A DNA stretch of 64,000 nucleotides. Source: Juglans regia (Eukaryota > Streptophyta > Magnoliopsida > Fagales > Juglandaceae). The stretch covers positions 24,313,722 to 24,377,721 of the forward strand of contig NC_049912.1 in the NCBI RefSeq assembly GCF_001411555.2. The letters run 5' to 3'. Numbering within the stretch: position 1 is the stretch's first letter; every line of letters begins with the position of its first letter. Both the position numbers and the translations under genes were made by a program. Below, in pieces: positions 21,988 to 35,439 of the stretch. The notes beneath the pieces are model-generated. The model was not told where the DNA came from and did no database searches. It saw only the letters and a list, made by a program, of their open reading frames with translations.

Positions 21988-24900
21988 TCAAGATCCAATC
22001 AATCCTTTGTGGCAAGCATGATAAACAATTAGTAGAAAGAGAAAAGCACAACTGATTCCCGTGACAATGACCACCTGCCAACACAAACGGAGAGATCATT
22101 CAACATTTTGATAGAATTTCATCTATAAACCTGCAGTCAAATTTACAAACATAAATTACTAGCATACCCATTTAAACATATATCCATGGTTCTCATTCCA
22201 AGTATACGGGATGTTCATGCCAAATATTGCGGCCACCAAAGAAAAGATCGATATACAAACAGTTCCAGAACTTAGAAAGAGCTCCAACTGCAGCCATTAA
22301 GTAGATGATGATAATGTATATGTATATAAACAACAAAAACATTCCAGGACTTGGCAATATCCTCACTGATACCAAGTACAAGATTACACAAGGAAGTTTG
22401 AAGCACCTGAATCAGCTGATTTCGATGATTGTCGAGCTGCAGAATAATCGAAGTTTAAGTCCAGATCATATAAGATGCTCCAATGGCCGGGAACAAAAAA
22501 GTCTTAAATTCTTAGTTGGTTACCTGAATATTGATGTAATCTTCTGTATCATCAATGTATTCTCGCAGCTGCAGCTCAAATAAGCAATTAAAAAGTTATT
22601 AAGTACGATAAAAGAATTATCAAACTTCAAAAAGATTCACTACTTTTTTAAACTTGAACATATAGCAGGAGTTTTTTGAACTGAACAAACAGAATCATGT
22701 ATGAGGAAGAATGAGCAACACAGATCACAAAAGGCGTCCTTGTTTTAGTTCAACTTATCATTTGGCCTGCCTTTCCAAAGGGGGTTATTTTATTCTGGTC
22801 TTTGCCGACAATGTCCAGGCTATGCAAAATTGCAAATGACATTTAGCACCAGAATTTCAGTGAATGTTTAAAAGGAACAAGCACATTACTGTACTAAACA
22901 ATAAATGCTTACCCAGAGACTGGAAATGGTCATGAAATCCACGAGCAAACTGTTCACAATAGCCAAGCAATATAGGCCATCACGTCGTGACTATATTTTC
23001 TAATTTTCTAAACCTGGTTTATTACCCCCATTGCCTTAAATTTATTATAGTTTCCCAGAAACTTGCAGCAAACACCTTATCTCCACTACTTTCTTTTATA
23101 TTTAAACCTTTCTATACATATATGTACATACATAAATACATGCATATGTAAAATATAGATACTGATATAGACCCATGTATAGAAGACCTAAGAGAAACCT
23201 GAAAAGAATTCTCCATCTATGCATGTATAGCCCCAGGCCATTATACTGATAATGTCAAGATACTTCTGCTTATAAAAAGAAAGAGAACTTTCAAACTCAC
23301 AAACTAACAATTTGTTCAGCAAACTAACAACAGACTAGTTCCAGAAACAAAAAGGGAGTTCCAACTTATGTCCCCACTAGTCAATTCAAAAATTACTCAC
23401 CAGTCACTGATTACTAGCATCTGCCCTTCATGGTTTTTTCAACTATCACATGTCTCATATCAGTCAAAAATAATCCACTGAAAAGTACCAATAGACGAAA
23501 CATATAAAAAAAATTAAAAAGTAACTTATAAAATAGCACATACCGTGGTTAATTTGTTCAATGTGCCATCAATTTGCATAAAGTAAGCCTGCAAAATATA
23601 TTACATCCCAGTTGAGACTTCACTTCAGACAAAACATGACATGATAAGTAAATAAACATTAGAACCTCTAGTAACATTTCAAGCTCCTCAACATCATTCT
23701 CATCTCCCCGGACTGTGGCCATACTTGCTCTACTTGCTCTGGATATCTTTGAGCCAATGGTTGGGGAGACAGGAAACCAACTGGCAGCACCAGAGCCACT
23801 AACTGGTGAAGATGCACCAGCCAACTTTCTCGACAAGTAAAGGTCAGCCATATCATCATCATCATCGAGTAGTTGTTCAAGTTCATCTCTAACCTGCAAT
23901 TAGTGACAAGCAGCAGATTGCTCATTGCCCAACGTATTTTTTTTTATCAGTACTCATTGCCCAACGTATGAGCAAAGCAAACAGAAATCATAGACTCATT
24001 TTCCTTCATTGCAACCTAATGAAGTAAATTATTATCAAATCCACAAGAGGAAAAAAAACAGAGTGATAATGTTTTAAATATTTTCCTATTGGACTACACT
24101 CACACGCTACATGCCCCAGTGGGGATGGGGATGCTCCTGCTGATGAAAATAGAATAATAGACAGAATCACAAATAGAATTCTCAACAACTTCCACTGAGG
24201 TGGCGTTGCATACTTAAAGCAATTAAATGCTATCTGTCAAGGTTTCAACATTTTTCTTTATCAGTGCTGTATTCTCTAATTTGTTTTTATTTTCCTAAAA
24301 CTATATAATGGAGACAATCTACTTCAACTAATATGGAATATTAATTGAAGAAAATGGTTTAGATGCTCTGGACTTTTGCTCAAAGAGATCATCTCAGCAC
24401 CTCCATTTTTGCCCGCCCAAAACTATATGGCCAGTTATGCAAGCAATCCAAAGCCATAGCTAAGTGCAATGCAAACAAACCGCCCAAATCTATGAAATAT
24501 TTTTTCTTGGAAAGGTCTGTTTTTCAAGCTTCAAAATTTCCAGATTTCTTAGTTTTATAACTGTAACAATACTCACTCTTTACTCATCCCAAAAATACTC
24601 ATAAAAAAATACTCACTCAGATGCAAACCAATCAAGGATAAATACAAGTTGGCTGAGTCGGGTATGAATTAAACTTTCAAGGGTCAAAATTCTACATAAC
24701 AGGTAATTGGCTTCTACAATAATCCCTAAATATTTATTTAAATCTTTGAAAAGAAATTGATAATGCCTATATGTTGGACATAAAATTACTTAAAAGAGTA
24801 TACCATGCATTGATATTCATTAGAACATTAGGTAGAGAGGAGGAGAATAAAAACTATATTTCAATAAATTAAAAAAAAAAAAAGATATTTGGAGAATAAA

Positions 24901-25256
24901 ACGTCCATAATCCATATTACACAAATTCTTCACAGGATAAATCACTAAAAGGACTTATAAAAAAATATTAAAAGGAGGGGCTTTGACTATATAATAAATT
25001 TGCCTTCTAGCATGTAGATGTACGGCATGGCTCACATTACAACAAATGTGCATACCTTTTGGACCCGAGCAGTCAACCTGGTCATTGAACTCTTTAATTT
25101 GCGAACCCTGTCCAAGTTACGGCTACTAATCTGTAGAGTTTTTCTGATAAGTAATCGAAAAAATTTGTTGAAAAGCACAAAAGCTTATTGTAAGTAAACA
25201 TGATGAATACAAGAGAAACATGAAATGAGAGAGAGAGAGAGAGAGAGAGATAGATT

Positions 25257-25290
<34 letters not shown>

Positions 25291-27534
25291 AGAAACTCAT
25301 GACCAGCCCATTAAAATCTATAGCGGCTGCCCAAAGAAATTGAGTATTGAAGAAGGAAGAATAAACAACAAGGCCAAAGAGAGTTACAAGAGTGGACAGC
25401 AGAAAACAATGATGAAGATAAAAGGAACCCAAAGTCCCAACCCAATGGGAGAAATGATTTTGACTGATCCCTTCTATAAGAGATGGAGCAGAAACGTAGT
25501 TTTAAGAGAAATTACAAGAATTTAGAGATGACTACAAGGACGCATATACAAAAGCAAAATAGACCTAAAAGCTAAAATTACGTAAAAGCATAGAGAAACT
25601 ATAAAAAAAGAGCTAAGCTAAAAATTGTAAAATTTAACACAAATATGGTGAACTCTCCAGAGAAATGAGTCAATATTAACCCATCTAAAAATAATGCTCC
25701 CCTCGAGCTCTGACTGAAAATCCAAAACTAGAGAAAAGCGAAGAGGCCCTAAGTGACCAACCATGGAGATACCAACATCTCACCTTCATAAAAATACCAA
25801 AGACTTAAACAACTCTCTTTGGACAGTCCCGCATCTTCAATTACACAGATTCTCATACAACCATTTTTTTTACAAGTAGAATGAAAATTCTATTAATACG
25901 AATGAAGTAGGCTAAACCCATGTATATAGGAAGTATACAAAAGAACACCATTCTCATACAACCATAGAGTGCTTGGAGTAAAATATTCACTAAAATGATT
26001 CTCCATTGGTATCTGAGTAGCAAAAGCCCAATGTAACTCTCATGTTTCTCTGTGTGGAGTTATAAAAAATGAAGATAGGGAAGAAAACAGAATGGAGATA
26101 CTAAAAAGCTTCCAAGAATTATTTTGGACACGTTAAACACAACCCAACTAGGAGAAGCAACCGAGAACTACAACTAGAGGGGCAGGATGGGGTGGGTAAC
26201 TACGAAAGCAGCCAGATGGGGACAAATTCAAAGAAGAGGAAACACAGAAGTACTCACTTTAGACGTCAGCTCATCAAGTGCAGGATATGCAGCACTCTCC
26301 AATTCTGTTGTACGGGCGGCAAGGAAACTACAAATAGCTTCCAAAGCTACCTCCAGGGCCCGGAACTCAAATGGAGACTCTACATTGCATAATCTAGATA
26401 ATTTAGATATCAAGAAATGAAACGAGGACTGAGATTATGTAGTTTTATATAAAAAACACTAATAATAAAAAAAAAATTGAAGAACATAATACAGTTTCCA
26501 AACACACCAAGGACAGTCTCAACTCTTCACTAATCAATGCCATTTTTCTTTAAATTTTAAACCACTAAATCAAATATCACATACCATCTTCTTCACTGGC
26601 CTCGACATCATTTTGCCCACCTGGGTACTCTTTTCCGTTGGGTTGACCTTGGCGAATAGCATTGACAGGAGGTAAACGCCTTTGAAGTTCCTCAACGACA
26701 GGGACAACATTTTCATCCGTTGGATCCCGAAGCAATACCTATCCCACAATAAATAAATAAATAAATAAATATATAAACAATCGCGTTCAGCAAACAAAGC
26801 TCAAACTCAAAACTCAATTAATACTGCATTAGTTTTTTTTTTTTTTGCCACTTATTAAATGCCATTCATCAATCAGCTCATAGATTTTGAGTCAATAGCA
26901 GATTCTTTGCTTCGTCCATTAGACATGAATTTGCTCAACTCTCACCCAGTTGATTAATTGATCACCGCAAAGAGAAAAAGGATAATTGATCATCAATGCT
27001 ACCAGTACCAGCAAAATGAAAGAAGTTAAATTGACAGAGTAAATACACTACAAAACACAATTGAGGATGAAACCGAAGCTCAAGTCGACGGGACCGAGTC
27101 AAGAGAGAGACTGACCTCTTCAGCAGTGATAATTGCCTTGATATGCTGAAAGCCCCAACAAAAAAATCAACACAAAATCCATCACTCTCAAAGTATTCGA
27201 AGAGAATAGAATGAGAAGAATCAAACAGGCCCCCGCCTTTCCCCACCTCAAGAAAAAATAAAAAAGAAGAGAGAGAGATAACCTCCAAGTTGAGAACGAT
27301 GGCCCTGTCGCGGCCGAGGATGGCGGAGGGGTAGGACAACAAGGGGTCGAGGATTCGGAGATCGCGAGCATGGATGTGGACGCGGTGCATGATGGCGTAC
27401 TTGTCGACGTCCAGGACGGTCCGTTCCCCCGTACAGTCCAACAGTATCCAGCTCCTAGCCAGCATCTGGCTCTTCTTCTTCGGAACCACCGCGGCACCGG
27501 GGTCCGCGGGCACCACCTCCATGCCCCGTGCCAT
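21988..27534 (-). CDS. MRS2: Magnesium transporter, MRS2/CorA family (MRS2-2/MRS2-7-like)
   Basis: Eleven exons join in frame: 27283-27534, 27116-27145, 26585-26738, 26258-26379, 25056-25130, 23666-23893, 23544-23588, 22524-22568, 22407-22436, 22168-22287, 21988-22074, giving 395 residues. Landmarks in order: [20 protein letters not shown] near residue 60, [20 protein letters not shown], the coiled region [20 protein letters not shown], then near the C-terminus TM1 ending in the signature GMN at about 350-352 ([10 protein letters not shown]), a short loop [10 protein letters not shown] and TM2 ([20 protein letters not shown]). GMN forms the entrance filter of CorA/MRS2 pentameric Mg2+ channels. 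The length and ending (GLIGS) match the plant MRS2-2/MRS2-7 subgroup. The membrane in which it acts cannot be told from the sequence. Confidence 0.95.
25227..25290. repeat. Compound microsatellite (GA)n-(GATA)n
   Basis: About twelve GA units run into about ten GATA units, with one TT interruption, inside an intron of the magnesium transporter gene. It is probably length-variable between individuals. Confidence 0.95.
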
Positions 27535-28354
27535 CGATGTCTTTCTCCCTCTCCCTCACCGCTTCTCACATCCCGATCCCAAATTCTCTTTAGAAACAGA
27601 AAAACTAACCACCAAATTTTTGTAAAACACCCAATTGCTGTAGAATCAAGTGGGGAATTGGATTTGGGCCGATTGGCTTTGAAAGCGGAAAAAGGACATA
27701 GCTTTTAAATTTTAATAATAGCTTTATATAATTTAAGGTATTATATTTTTTGCAGAACGAACTTTATAAGATGCCGTATCTCGATATGACTTTTATTATC
27801 ATCGACAACTACACGTCTCGCAAAAAAAAAAAAACCATACTACACCTCTCTTTTTGTGAATTTTGGGTGAGCAGTCAAGAAAAACAAAAAAACAAAACAA
27901 AACAAAACTGCTTATACGTGCGAGTCCAATTTTTATTCTATGATGTTTTATATGTAGCTAATTTCAAGTTCTTTGGAGTCGGACGATGTTCTTCTCTCGA
28001 TGTATACCAGATTGCCGGTGGTGTACGACGTGTTTACTCATTGCTGTCGTGAACTAGGCAATTCACAAAGGAAAAGTAACCTGGGGAAGAATATAGAGTA
28101 CTGCTTCGCAGGCGTCAATGGCTGCTTGATGGAACATGGAAGAATCTGGAGCTGGCTATAATTTCACGGTAATAGAATATATCATAATATCGGTAAATAA
28201 TAATAAAATAATTTAAAAATGTAAATTGTTATCCTTCCAATCAGATCCTCTATTTTTTATTTTTTCCCAAGCAGTTTACTTGTCAATACAGAAAACGACG
28301 TAATGGGTGGTGGCAAACAAGAAGTATCTTAGAACGATCGACAAGAAGCCATCA

Positions 28355-28562
28355 GTTGTTTGGATTTAAAAATATCTCAATTTATTTTATTTTATTTTAT
28401 TATTATAAATTTTTTAAATTTTTAAATAAAATATAATAAATAATTTAATTTTTAATTTTTAAACAAAAATTATATTAAAAATTTTATATTTTAACATATT
28501 TTATTCGATTTTCAGCTATCATCCTATCTCATCTTATTTTAACTTAACGAATTTAAATTACG
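28355..28562. mobile_element. MITE family A copy 2
   Basis: It has TTTGGATTTAAAAATATCTC at the left, a core with AAATAAAATATAATAAATAA, and ATCCTATCTCATCTTATTTTAA at the right. This is the same motif order as other family A copies, in reverse orientation to copy 1. Confidence 0.65.
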
Positions 28563-28696
28563 TTTAGATAATGAAATATTTTTAAGTATTCTGTGAATAA
28601 TAATAATAAAATAATAATAAAATATTAAATAATAATAAAAAGTAGATAAATAATAATAATAAAATAATAAATAGTAATTAGGTATTATGAGAATGG

Positions 28697-28905
28697 ACAA
28701 TGCTAGGAATCCGTTCCGGCTCTATTTTTTTGTACCCTTTTTTTACTTAGTGATTAAGAAAGTTTTTTTTTTCACATCATTTTTTTAACATTTTTAATTT
28801 ATTTTTTTTAAAAATAATTTATAATATTATTAAAAAATAATTTCTTAATCACTAAGTAAAAAAAAAAAAGCGAGAACTCCAGCGAGATCCTATCATTTTC
28901 TTATA
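28697..28905. mobile_element. Long palindromic MITE-like element
   Basis: TTACTTAGTGATTAAGAAA (from about 28743) is matched by its exact reverse complement TTTCTTAATCACTAAGTAA near 28841-28860. The outer ends ACAATGCTAGGAATC and GAGATCCTATCATTTTC are also imperfect inverted repeats. The whole can fold into a hairpin of about 200 bases. Confidence 0.7.
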
Positions 28906-29320
28906 AGAACACCTGAGTACCTAAACTAGACCTTAATATCCAAACCTCCACTTTGTTTCTTAGTTTGTTTCTATTAGAAACAACAACATCCACGTTTTCT
29001 ATTACATCTAGCTTGAAGACCAGCAATATATAAAATTATTTGGTATGCCAACCACCACAATAATTCTAGATATCCCACTGGGATTGAGCCTTTATGTTCA
29101 CTTTTATATAAGGAGATTAATTAATTAAATGGATGGGGAAAAATTATCCATCCTTACGTATCCCATGTATCCATTGTGTTCCCAAACCAAAATAAAGTCC
29201 TAAAATAAATCAAGATTTAAAAGCCAGCATGTCCAAATTTTCCTCATAGACTTGACTAGAAGAAACGAATAAAAAAAAAGATTAAAGTCTAGCATCTCAA
29301 GGATTATATATAAGATAGAT

Positions 29321-29765
29321 ATGGAAAATGCATACGATCATGTAAATTGAGAATTATTTCTTTATTTGCTTGATAGATGTAGTTTTGGAGAGATGGTATA
29401 CGTGGATCAAATGGTGCATCTGATCGACAATGTTCTCAATTTTGATTAATGGTAGCTCAACTAGTTTCTTCTTTAGTTCTCGTGACCTAAGATAAGGAGA
29501 TCCGTTGTCCCCACTTCTCTTTATTATCATCATGGAAGCCCTTAGTAGGATGCTTTTGGTCGTGGTTAGAAACGATTTTGTGGCTGAATTTTCGGTAGGT
29601 GATCATAATCAGGGCCTTATTACTATATATAATTTATTATTTGCATATGTCACATTAATTTTCTGCAAGGCAGATCAAAACTAGCTGAGGGCACAAAAGG
29701 CACTTTTACCATGCTTCGAAGCAGCATCAGGCCTGAGAGCGATAAACAAGACCAAACAACAGAAA
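29321..29765 (+). pseudogene. LINE (L1-type) reverse transcriptase remnant
   Basis: Translation gives MENAYDHVN*E at the start, then (after a shift) LR*GDPLSPLLFIIIMEAL, then LLFAYVTLIFCKAD and LRAQKALLPCFEAASGLR. These match the order of plant LINE RT blocks: KAYDHV, LRQGDPLSP, LLFADDTLIFC and FEAASGLR. The catalytic FADD has become FAYV and there are stops and frameshifts, so it cannot be active. It is truncated at both ends. Confidence 0.88.
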
Positions 29766-30196
29766 ATACATAAAAAGAAAGGATGAATGACATTTTGTTT
29801 AATCATATTTTTGTTTGTAGTTTTCTTGAACAATACCAATAACACCATTCCAACAGAAAAAATAAGAAGTGGCCAAACTAAACAATACAGCTCAAACGCC
29901 AAATATCTTCCGGTTCAAACGAGGCTAAAGAAGAGGTCACAAATTTGTGTAATTTGCATGGGCATCTTAACAACCTATATCAGTATAAATTTCTCATTAG
30001 TCTAGTAGATATTGAAAAAACAACTCCCCTACTTACAAAATGATAAGAAAATGAAAAAAGCCGCGTCTTGTGCTCAGTGCAGGAGATGCCGCCTTGTTGG
30101 TAACAACCATTAGAAGAACTTCTCTCGACAGCTATATACAGTAATTCCTTTCCGTTTGATTAAATAAACAAAAACTCTATACAGTGCTCCTCTTCA

Positions 30197-33100
30197 TCAG
30201 CCCTGCACTGCCAGGGCCTGCAAGTGATCTATAAAAACTTCCAAGCTCAAATCATCAGTGAGAATAATATCTGATCCTTGCATGTATGTCGAATTATGAG
30301 TAACGGATGGATTCAATTTTGCTAGAAGAAACCTTGCCTGACTGCCATGCTGATCACATTTTATAATCTTAGGGGCAGGAACTCTTTCAGCTACGAGCTG
30401 CTCTGCATCAAGCTCTGGAGCTTCCAACAGCTTTCTTAAATTCCCATGGCTTGGGTCCTTGTCATAACCAAGCTTCCTCCACTGAGAAATCTTAGATCCG
30501 TAATGAATAACCACATGGAAATAAGAATCAAAGAGCAAAATAACGTCTGGAGAAATCGAGCGAACATCTAAGAGGACTGGAATAGGCGGCCCATCAAAGG
30601 AATATTGGAGAAGTGTAGGTTGGATCATGATAAGCGAACCAACCACCCCCTCACGGTTCAGCATCAGCCGAAAGAAAGCAGTTTCATCAGGAGTACAGTT
30701 AAATACATCAATAAACTGGGACCTTCTTAAGTAGTACATGAACTGTGGATAAAGTGAGAAATTGGATGAAAGGCGGAACGAAGAAGGATCTTCCTGGACA
30801 TAATCACCAAACTTAGAAGCAAAACGGATCAATGCATCATCCAGCCATCTGATAACCTCCCGAGCTTGACACTTTTCTGCTCGAGCAATAGCAAGTCTTG
30901 CCATCACAGAAGCGGCTGCTTCTTGGTCAAATCCAGCAGCAATTTCTGGTGAGTGGTTTCCAACCCATCGTCTTGCAGCAGTTGTCACTCTTTTCCTTAT
31001 TTCCGTGTTCCCATATCGATATCGTGTTATAAATTGTATGGAAAATGCAGATCCAGGTTGGACCTTCTGCTCATCGCTCATTTGAAAGAAAAAAGCAAAG
31101 CATGTTTTGCTATTGAGTGTGCCCAACTTCCATATATAAGTACCACCCTCCCCAATCTCATTGTTACTCACTAAATTGTTCTTCCTCCGAAGGGATACAC
31201 AAGGTCCAAGGGCTCCACAGATTTTGACATCTTTAGTGGTCACTATCTCAATAGTTGCATCAAAATACATCTTCAAGTTTCCTTCTTCATCACGATCAAA
31301 AATGTGCTGCAAGCATTTTCTAAATTGGCTCGACTCGAATGAGTCTCCTAGCATCATGAATCCACCTGAGCTCTCAACAGGGCCTTTTAGCTCCGAAGCT
31401 CCAACTTGATCAAGAGAAAAAGCAAACAAATCAAGAACAATAGATGCATCGGATAACCTGTGGGATACTCGCTGATAGAAGCTGCTAGATTTACTATAGT
31501 AAGGTGCTTGACCATTTATCAGGTCTCGATGAGTTCTTATGGCGCTCACAAGATTTGTGTCTACAACAATCCCTGGTCCTAGAGTCGCAGGTCCAGATAA
31601 GAAGACCATGATACGAGAGCCAATATTTACCAAGCATCCTTCGAGAAGTCCAAGTGCAGCTAATATTGCTGTTCCTGTGGACCGTAGAGGGCGATGACCC
31701 ACCCTGGCATGCGGTGAAGAATGGATCTCTTCTATTGCAGTAGTTACACTGAATTCACATTCAGACACTGGTAGCAAAAATCCCTGCTTTCGGATAAGTG
31801 GTGTCTTTCCAAGATGCTGTTTCTTTGTGGGATTGAAACCCAGAAACTGTTGGGTCTAAGGTTTTAAAGATACGAAGAAGACACATTAAGGGCAGATTTG
31901 GTAACCAAAACAAAATACAAAATTCTTATCTCATCTCATCTTATCATTACACCTTTTTCAAATGTCTATACAAAATATAATAAACAATTCAACTTTTTCA
32001 AATCCCAATACATCTTTTTCAAATCTCAAAACAATAATAATATTAAAACATAATATTTTAAACTTTAAAACAAAATACAAAATTCTCATCTCACCCCTCA
32101 AACCTGCCCTAAACCTTAAGCAGGTACACACGTTCTTTTGTATGCATGACATGGGCCACACTCTAACCTCATCTCTTGGAGAAGCAAGGCATAAGTATGA
32201 AGGAGAGAACAAAGAAGAAATGCAGAAATAAACAATAAGACAAATATGATAATATCCTTAAATAAACATGCGACTAGGGTATTGGAGAGAACTGAGCGTT
32301 ATAAGGTTTTCAGAATCACCGAAAGAAACCAGAAGGCACTGAACCATACACCATTACAAAACCAGCAAAAGAATCCCCCTCCTCTCCCCAAAAAAAAAAA
32401 AAAAAAAACACCATATCGGAATCCCATTTTCGTATGACTACTCCAGAAAAATGAACTGTGGACTACAAAACAGTTTTGCCTTCATCCCAGAAGTTAATGA
32501 AATATGTGGCAGCTAATTAAACTATGCAATTGAAGCTTTAGACTTCCCAAAACACAGTCATAACCGCTTAACGTACAGGTTGAAACAAATAGCATTATTT
32601 TCTACAGCAATGGAAAAGAACGAAAAAAAATCAAAGCAAGTACCTGCTCTGAAGAAACCTCGCGATCTCCATGAAACAAAACGACTCTCGAGCACTCGGA
32701 AAATCCAAGATCATGGACACGAACCATAGAATCAAAGGTAACCAATCCCACCAAAGCATTCTCCGGCAACCGCTCCACCAAAAGCAACAACTCGTTCTTA
32801 AGCGCCCGTAGCTCCTCCTCGGCCGTGCAGGTGTCCACAACGAACACAAACGCAGATCCTCCCCCTCGCAAATCCCCGCCCGACATCGACAACGACGATG
32901 ACGACGAAACCATAGACGCCAACGAAGATGACGACGAGAGCCCGTTCGACCAATTATGCTTGTAATTCAAATTCGGACCACTTGGGTTGGCACCGGGGCT
33001 CACGCTCTTTCTCCCGGGGGCGTACTCCACCGTGCTGTAAGTCGGGAAAAGTTCGGCGGGAAGATTGGTCTCTCCGATACCGGAATAGGAGCGAGGAAAC

Positions 33101-33357
33101 GGGTTCTTCTGGTAACAAAACGGGCAGTACCAAATGCGAGACGTGTAATCGAGTCGGGCGTAGGGGTTCAAAATGGCACCGCAGTGAGAGCAGAGGAGAG
33201 GATCGTAGGGGAGGATCGGGAGCTCGGAGGATTGCATCAATGGCGTGCACATGACGCTGAGGGGTACGACTAGAGCTGAGCATTCAGATTTAGACGCTGG
33301 CCATGAGTTCCAGGACCAGCGGAGACCTTCGATGGCCTCCAACTCCACAAAATCCAT
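30197..33357 (-). CDS. SEC23: COPII coat GTPase-activating protein SEC23
   Basis: Two exons (32644-33357 and 30197-31846) join as ..SSEQ|FLGFNP.. to give 787 residues, the usual SEC23 length. A zinc finger lies at Cys56/59/78/81 ([21 protein letters not shown]). The trunk domain follows, starting [14 protein letters not shown] and interrupted before that by a Ser-rich stretch around residues 145-170. Then come the beta-sandwich, helical region ([17 protein letters not shown]) and gelsolin-like C-terminus ([14 protein letters not shown]). SEC23 pairs with SEC24 on SAR1-GTP at ER exit sites and stimulates SAR1 GTP hydrolysis. The single intron is 797 bases and contains a MITE A copy. Plants have several SEC23 paralogues; I cannot name which one with certainty. 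Confidence 0.96.
31890..32115. mobile_element. MITE family A copy 3, inside the SEC23 intron
   Basis: AGATTTGGTAACCAAAACAA, TTATCTCATCTCATCTTATC, AATAATAAACAATTCAAC and TTCTCATCTCACCCCTCA occur in the family order, with a short internal repeat of the left end. It lies fully within the intron and should be spliced out. Confidence 0.65.
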
Positions 33358-35430
33358 GGGGACTAATCTAGAGGGTGGGTTTGGGGGGTTTTTTAGGTTA
33401 AGCTTTCATGCGTCTTTGCTGGGTGGTGGAAACCTAACCCTTGAATTAAGATGGGGAAAGTGGTTTTGAATTGTTAATTTCTTTTTAATGTCTGCAAAGT
33501 AAGAGGATAATTCTCTTTTTTAATTTGAAAGAAAGAAAGTAGAAAAGTGGAGCAAGAGGGGAAGTGAGGGGACCCGTTTGGTTCGTAAGAAAGCGAGAGA
33601 AAATGGGAGAGAAAGGAATGGAAAAGCCCTGCGCTTCGGAGTTAGGGTTTAGATGGTGGCGTGTTAAGCTGGCGATCAAAACACTGATTGATTTGGCTTA
33701 AAGTGTCATTTTCTTTTTGTTTTGTTTTTTCGACTTGGCTCAAGTTTCTTGATTGCTTCATCCGTTCGATGCGCCGGGAAATGTTTTGTGCGGAAGGGAG
33801 TAGCGTCATAGGCGAAACGAAGCAGTGGTGATTGGCATTCACGTAATGAAAGTAACGTGATTAATTATTAATAAACTGGTTGATTACTGGAAACAAATAT
33901 TAGTGCGAGGATGCACACCTGACACCACCATCCACACTACCGAAAGGAGAGGATCTGATTAGCATTTTTTACTGCACATCATCCATTATTTAATAATAAT
34001 AAAAAAAAACTCTTCTAATAAGTCATTATTTATTATACACATCTCATACTTCATAAAAAATAAAAAAAATATTATCAAGTATAGAGTGAGATGATGAATA
34101 ATAATTGATGCATAACAAAATCATTTTTTCTAATTTTTTTTACATTTATAATCATTAAAAAAATATAAATTTATTAATAATCACTTTTTTAATTATTAAG
34201 TAAAAAAAATTAAAATATTCAAGTGATAATTTTGAACAGTAACACTTAGAGAACTAAGTAGCATTTTCTTTTATATATATTAAAAAAATTATTATATCCA
34301 AATAATATTATCGAGAAGAGTTATTCTATTTTTAAATTTGTGTGTAGAGTACATTTAATAAAGTGTTGATGTAGAATAATTTAATTTAAATTTTAAATTT
34401 TAAAATTTAAATATTATAAATAAAATCTTACAATTTAAAGTATGGGGATTGTGTGGTCTCACAGTGGCTTTAAAATATAATATTTCAATATTTATAAAGA
34501 ATAATTTTACTTATTATCTACACACATCACACACCACACTTATTTTTTTTTCTATAATAAATATATGATATATGAATGATAAGTAAAATAATTCAATTAA
34601 TTTAATAATAAAAATATATATATAATGTGAAATGATAAGTAACATTCTTCATTTATAAATGATGCAACAATTGTAGAACAGATGTCTACTAACTAACCCT
34701 TTTACAAAATTATTGGTGTAAAATAAACTAAACAGACAATGGTTCTAGTAAATTAGAGCAGTCCCTTTTTAGCGATTTTGTAATCCAATAATGGACTTAG
34801 TCACGATTGTGATTGGCATTTGGGAAATAAACAATTGAATCCTCTATAATGGAGTCGTTGAAATATACATCCGCGACGATCCAAATTGGTAGAGATTCAT
34901 CAAAGGAATACACCAAGGCCCACGCCCAGCAAGGGTGGGGAGGGGTAATCCAGATCTTGACACATTTGGAGATGGGGATTTCAATCTTGTCGCGCGTGGT
35001 AATTGGTGCCAGGAATGATTATGCGCCAATGAGGAAATAGCACACGGTTTGGGAGTTAGGAAAATGTTGGTTTGTCTTTTCATTTTGTCTATTTATTTTG
35101 ATCGTTTGTGTATTTTTTTATTTTTTTATTTAATAATTTAAAAAATAATTTTTAATATATTTATATATTTTTTTATTTTTTAAAAATATTTAAATATATT
35201 AAAAAAATATAAAAAATAAAATACAATGACCTAATGGTGGAATAAAACGATGTTACTCATGCGCCTATGTGTCATGCATGCAAGGTAGTTTGGGACAAGG
35301 TTAAAAAAAACTTCAATTATGTCCCACCTATCAAAAGATCTCGAGGTAGAACGGATGTATGTTTCATTTTTCTAAAATTGAGAATGAAGATTCAATATAG
35401 ATTCAAGTGTCGGTAAGAGTCAAAGCAACA
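33358..35430. other. SEC23 promoter and AT-rich spacer with palindromic elements
   Basis: Bases 33358-33850 include the likely SEC23 promoter and leader. From 33960 to 34640 lie several short AT-rich inverted repeats (for example CATCATCCATTATTTAA against GATGATGAATAATAATTGATG), typical of non-autonomous elements. An almost pure AT palindromic stretch lies at 35090-35225. The rest shows no gene. Confidence 0.5.
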
Positions 35431-35439
35431 CAACGTCTT

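Larger units (their letters stand above)
27535..30196. other. Intergenic: MRS2 promoter, transposon remnants, SEC23 3' flank
   Basis: The CT-rich stretch after 27535 is the likely 5' UTR and promoter of the magnesium transporter gene. No host gene is recognised in 27700-30196. The region holds one MITE A copy, a palindromic element and a LINE remnant, each listed separately. Bases 30020-30196 are probably the SEC23 3' UTR. Confidence 0.55.

Noticed and set aside
25227..25290. CRISPR-like or regulated repeat array
   Set aside because: It is a simple GA/GATA microsatellite without spacers, and the genome is a plant.
34849..35083. Open frames on both strands around 34.9-35.1 kb
   Set aside because: The stretch is less AT-rich than its surroundings and may be a transposon fragment, but no recognisable protein motif is present.
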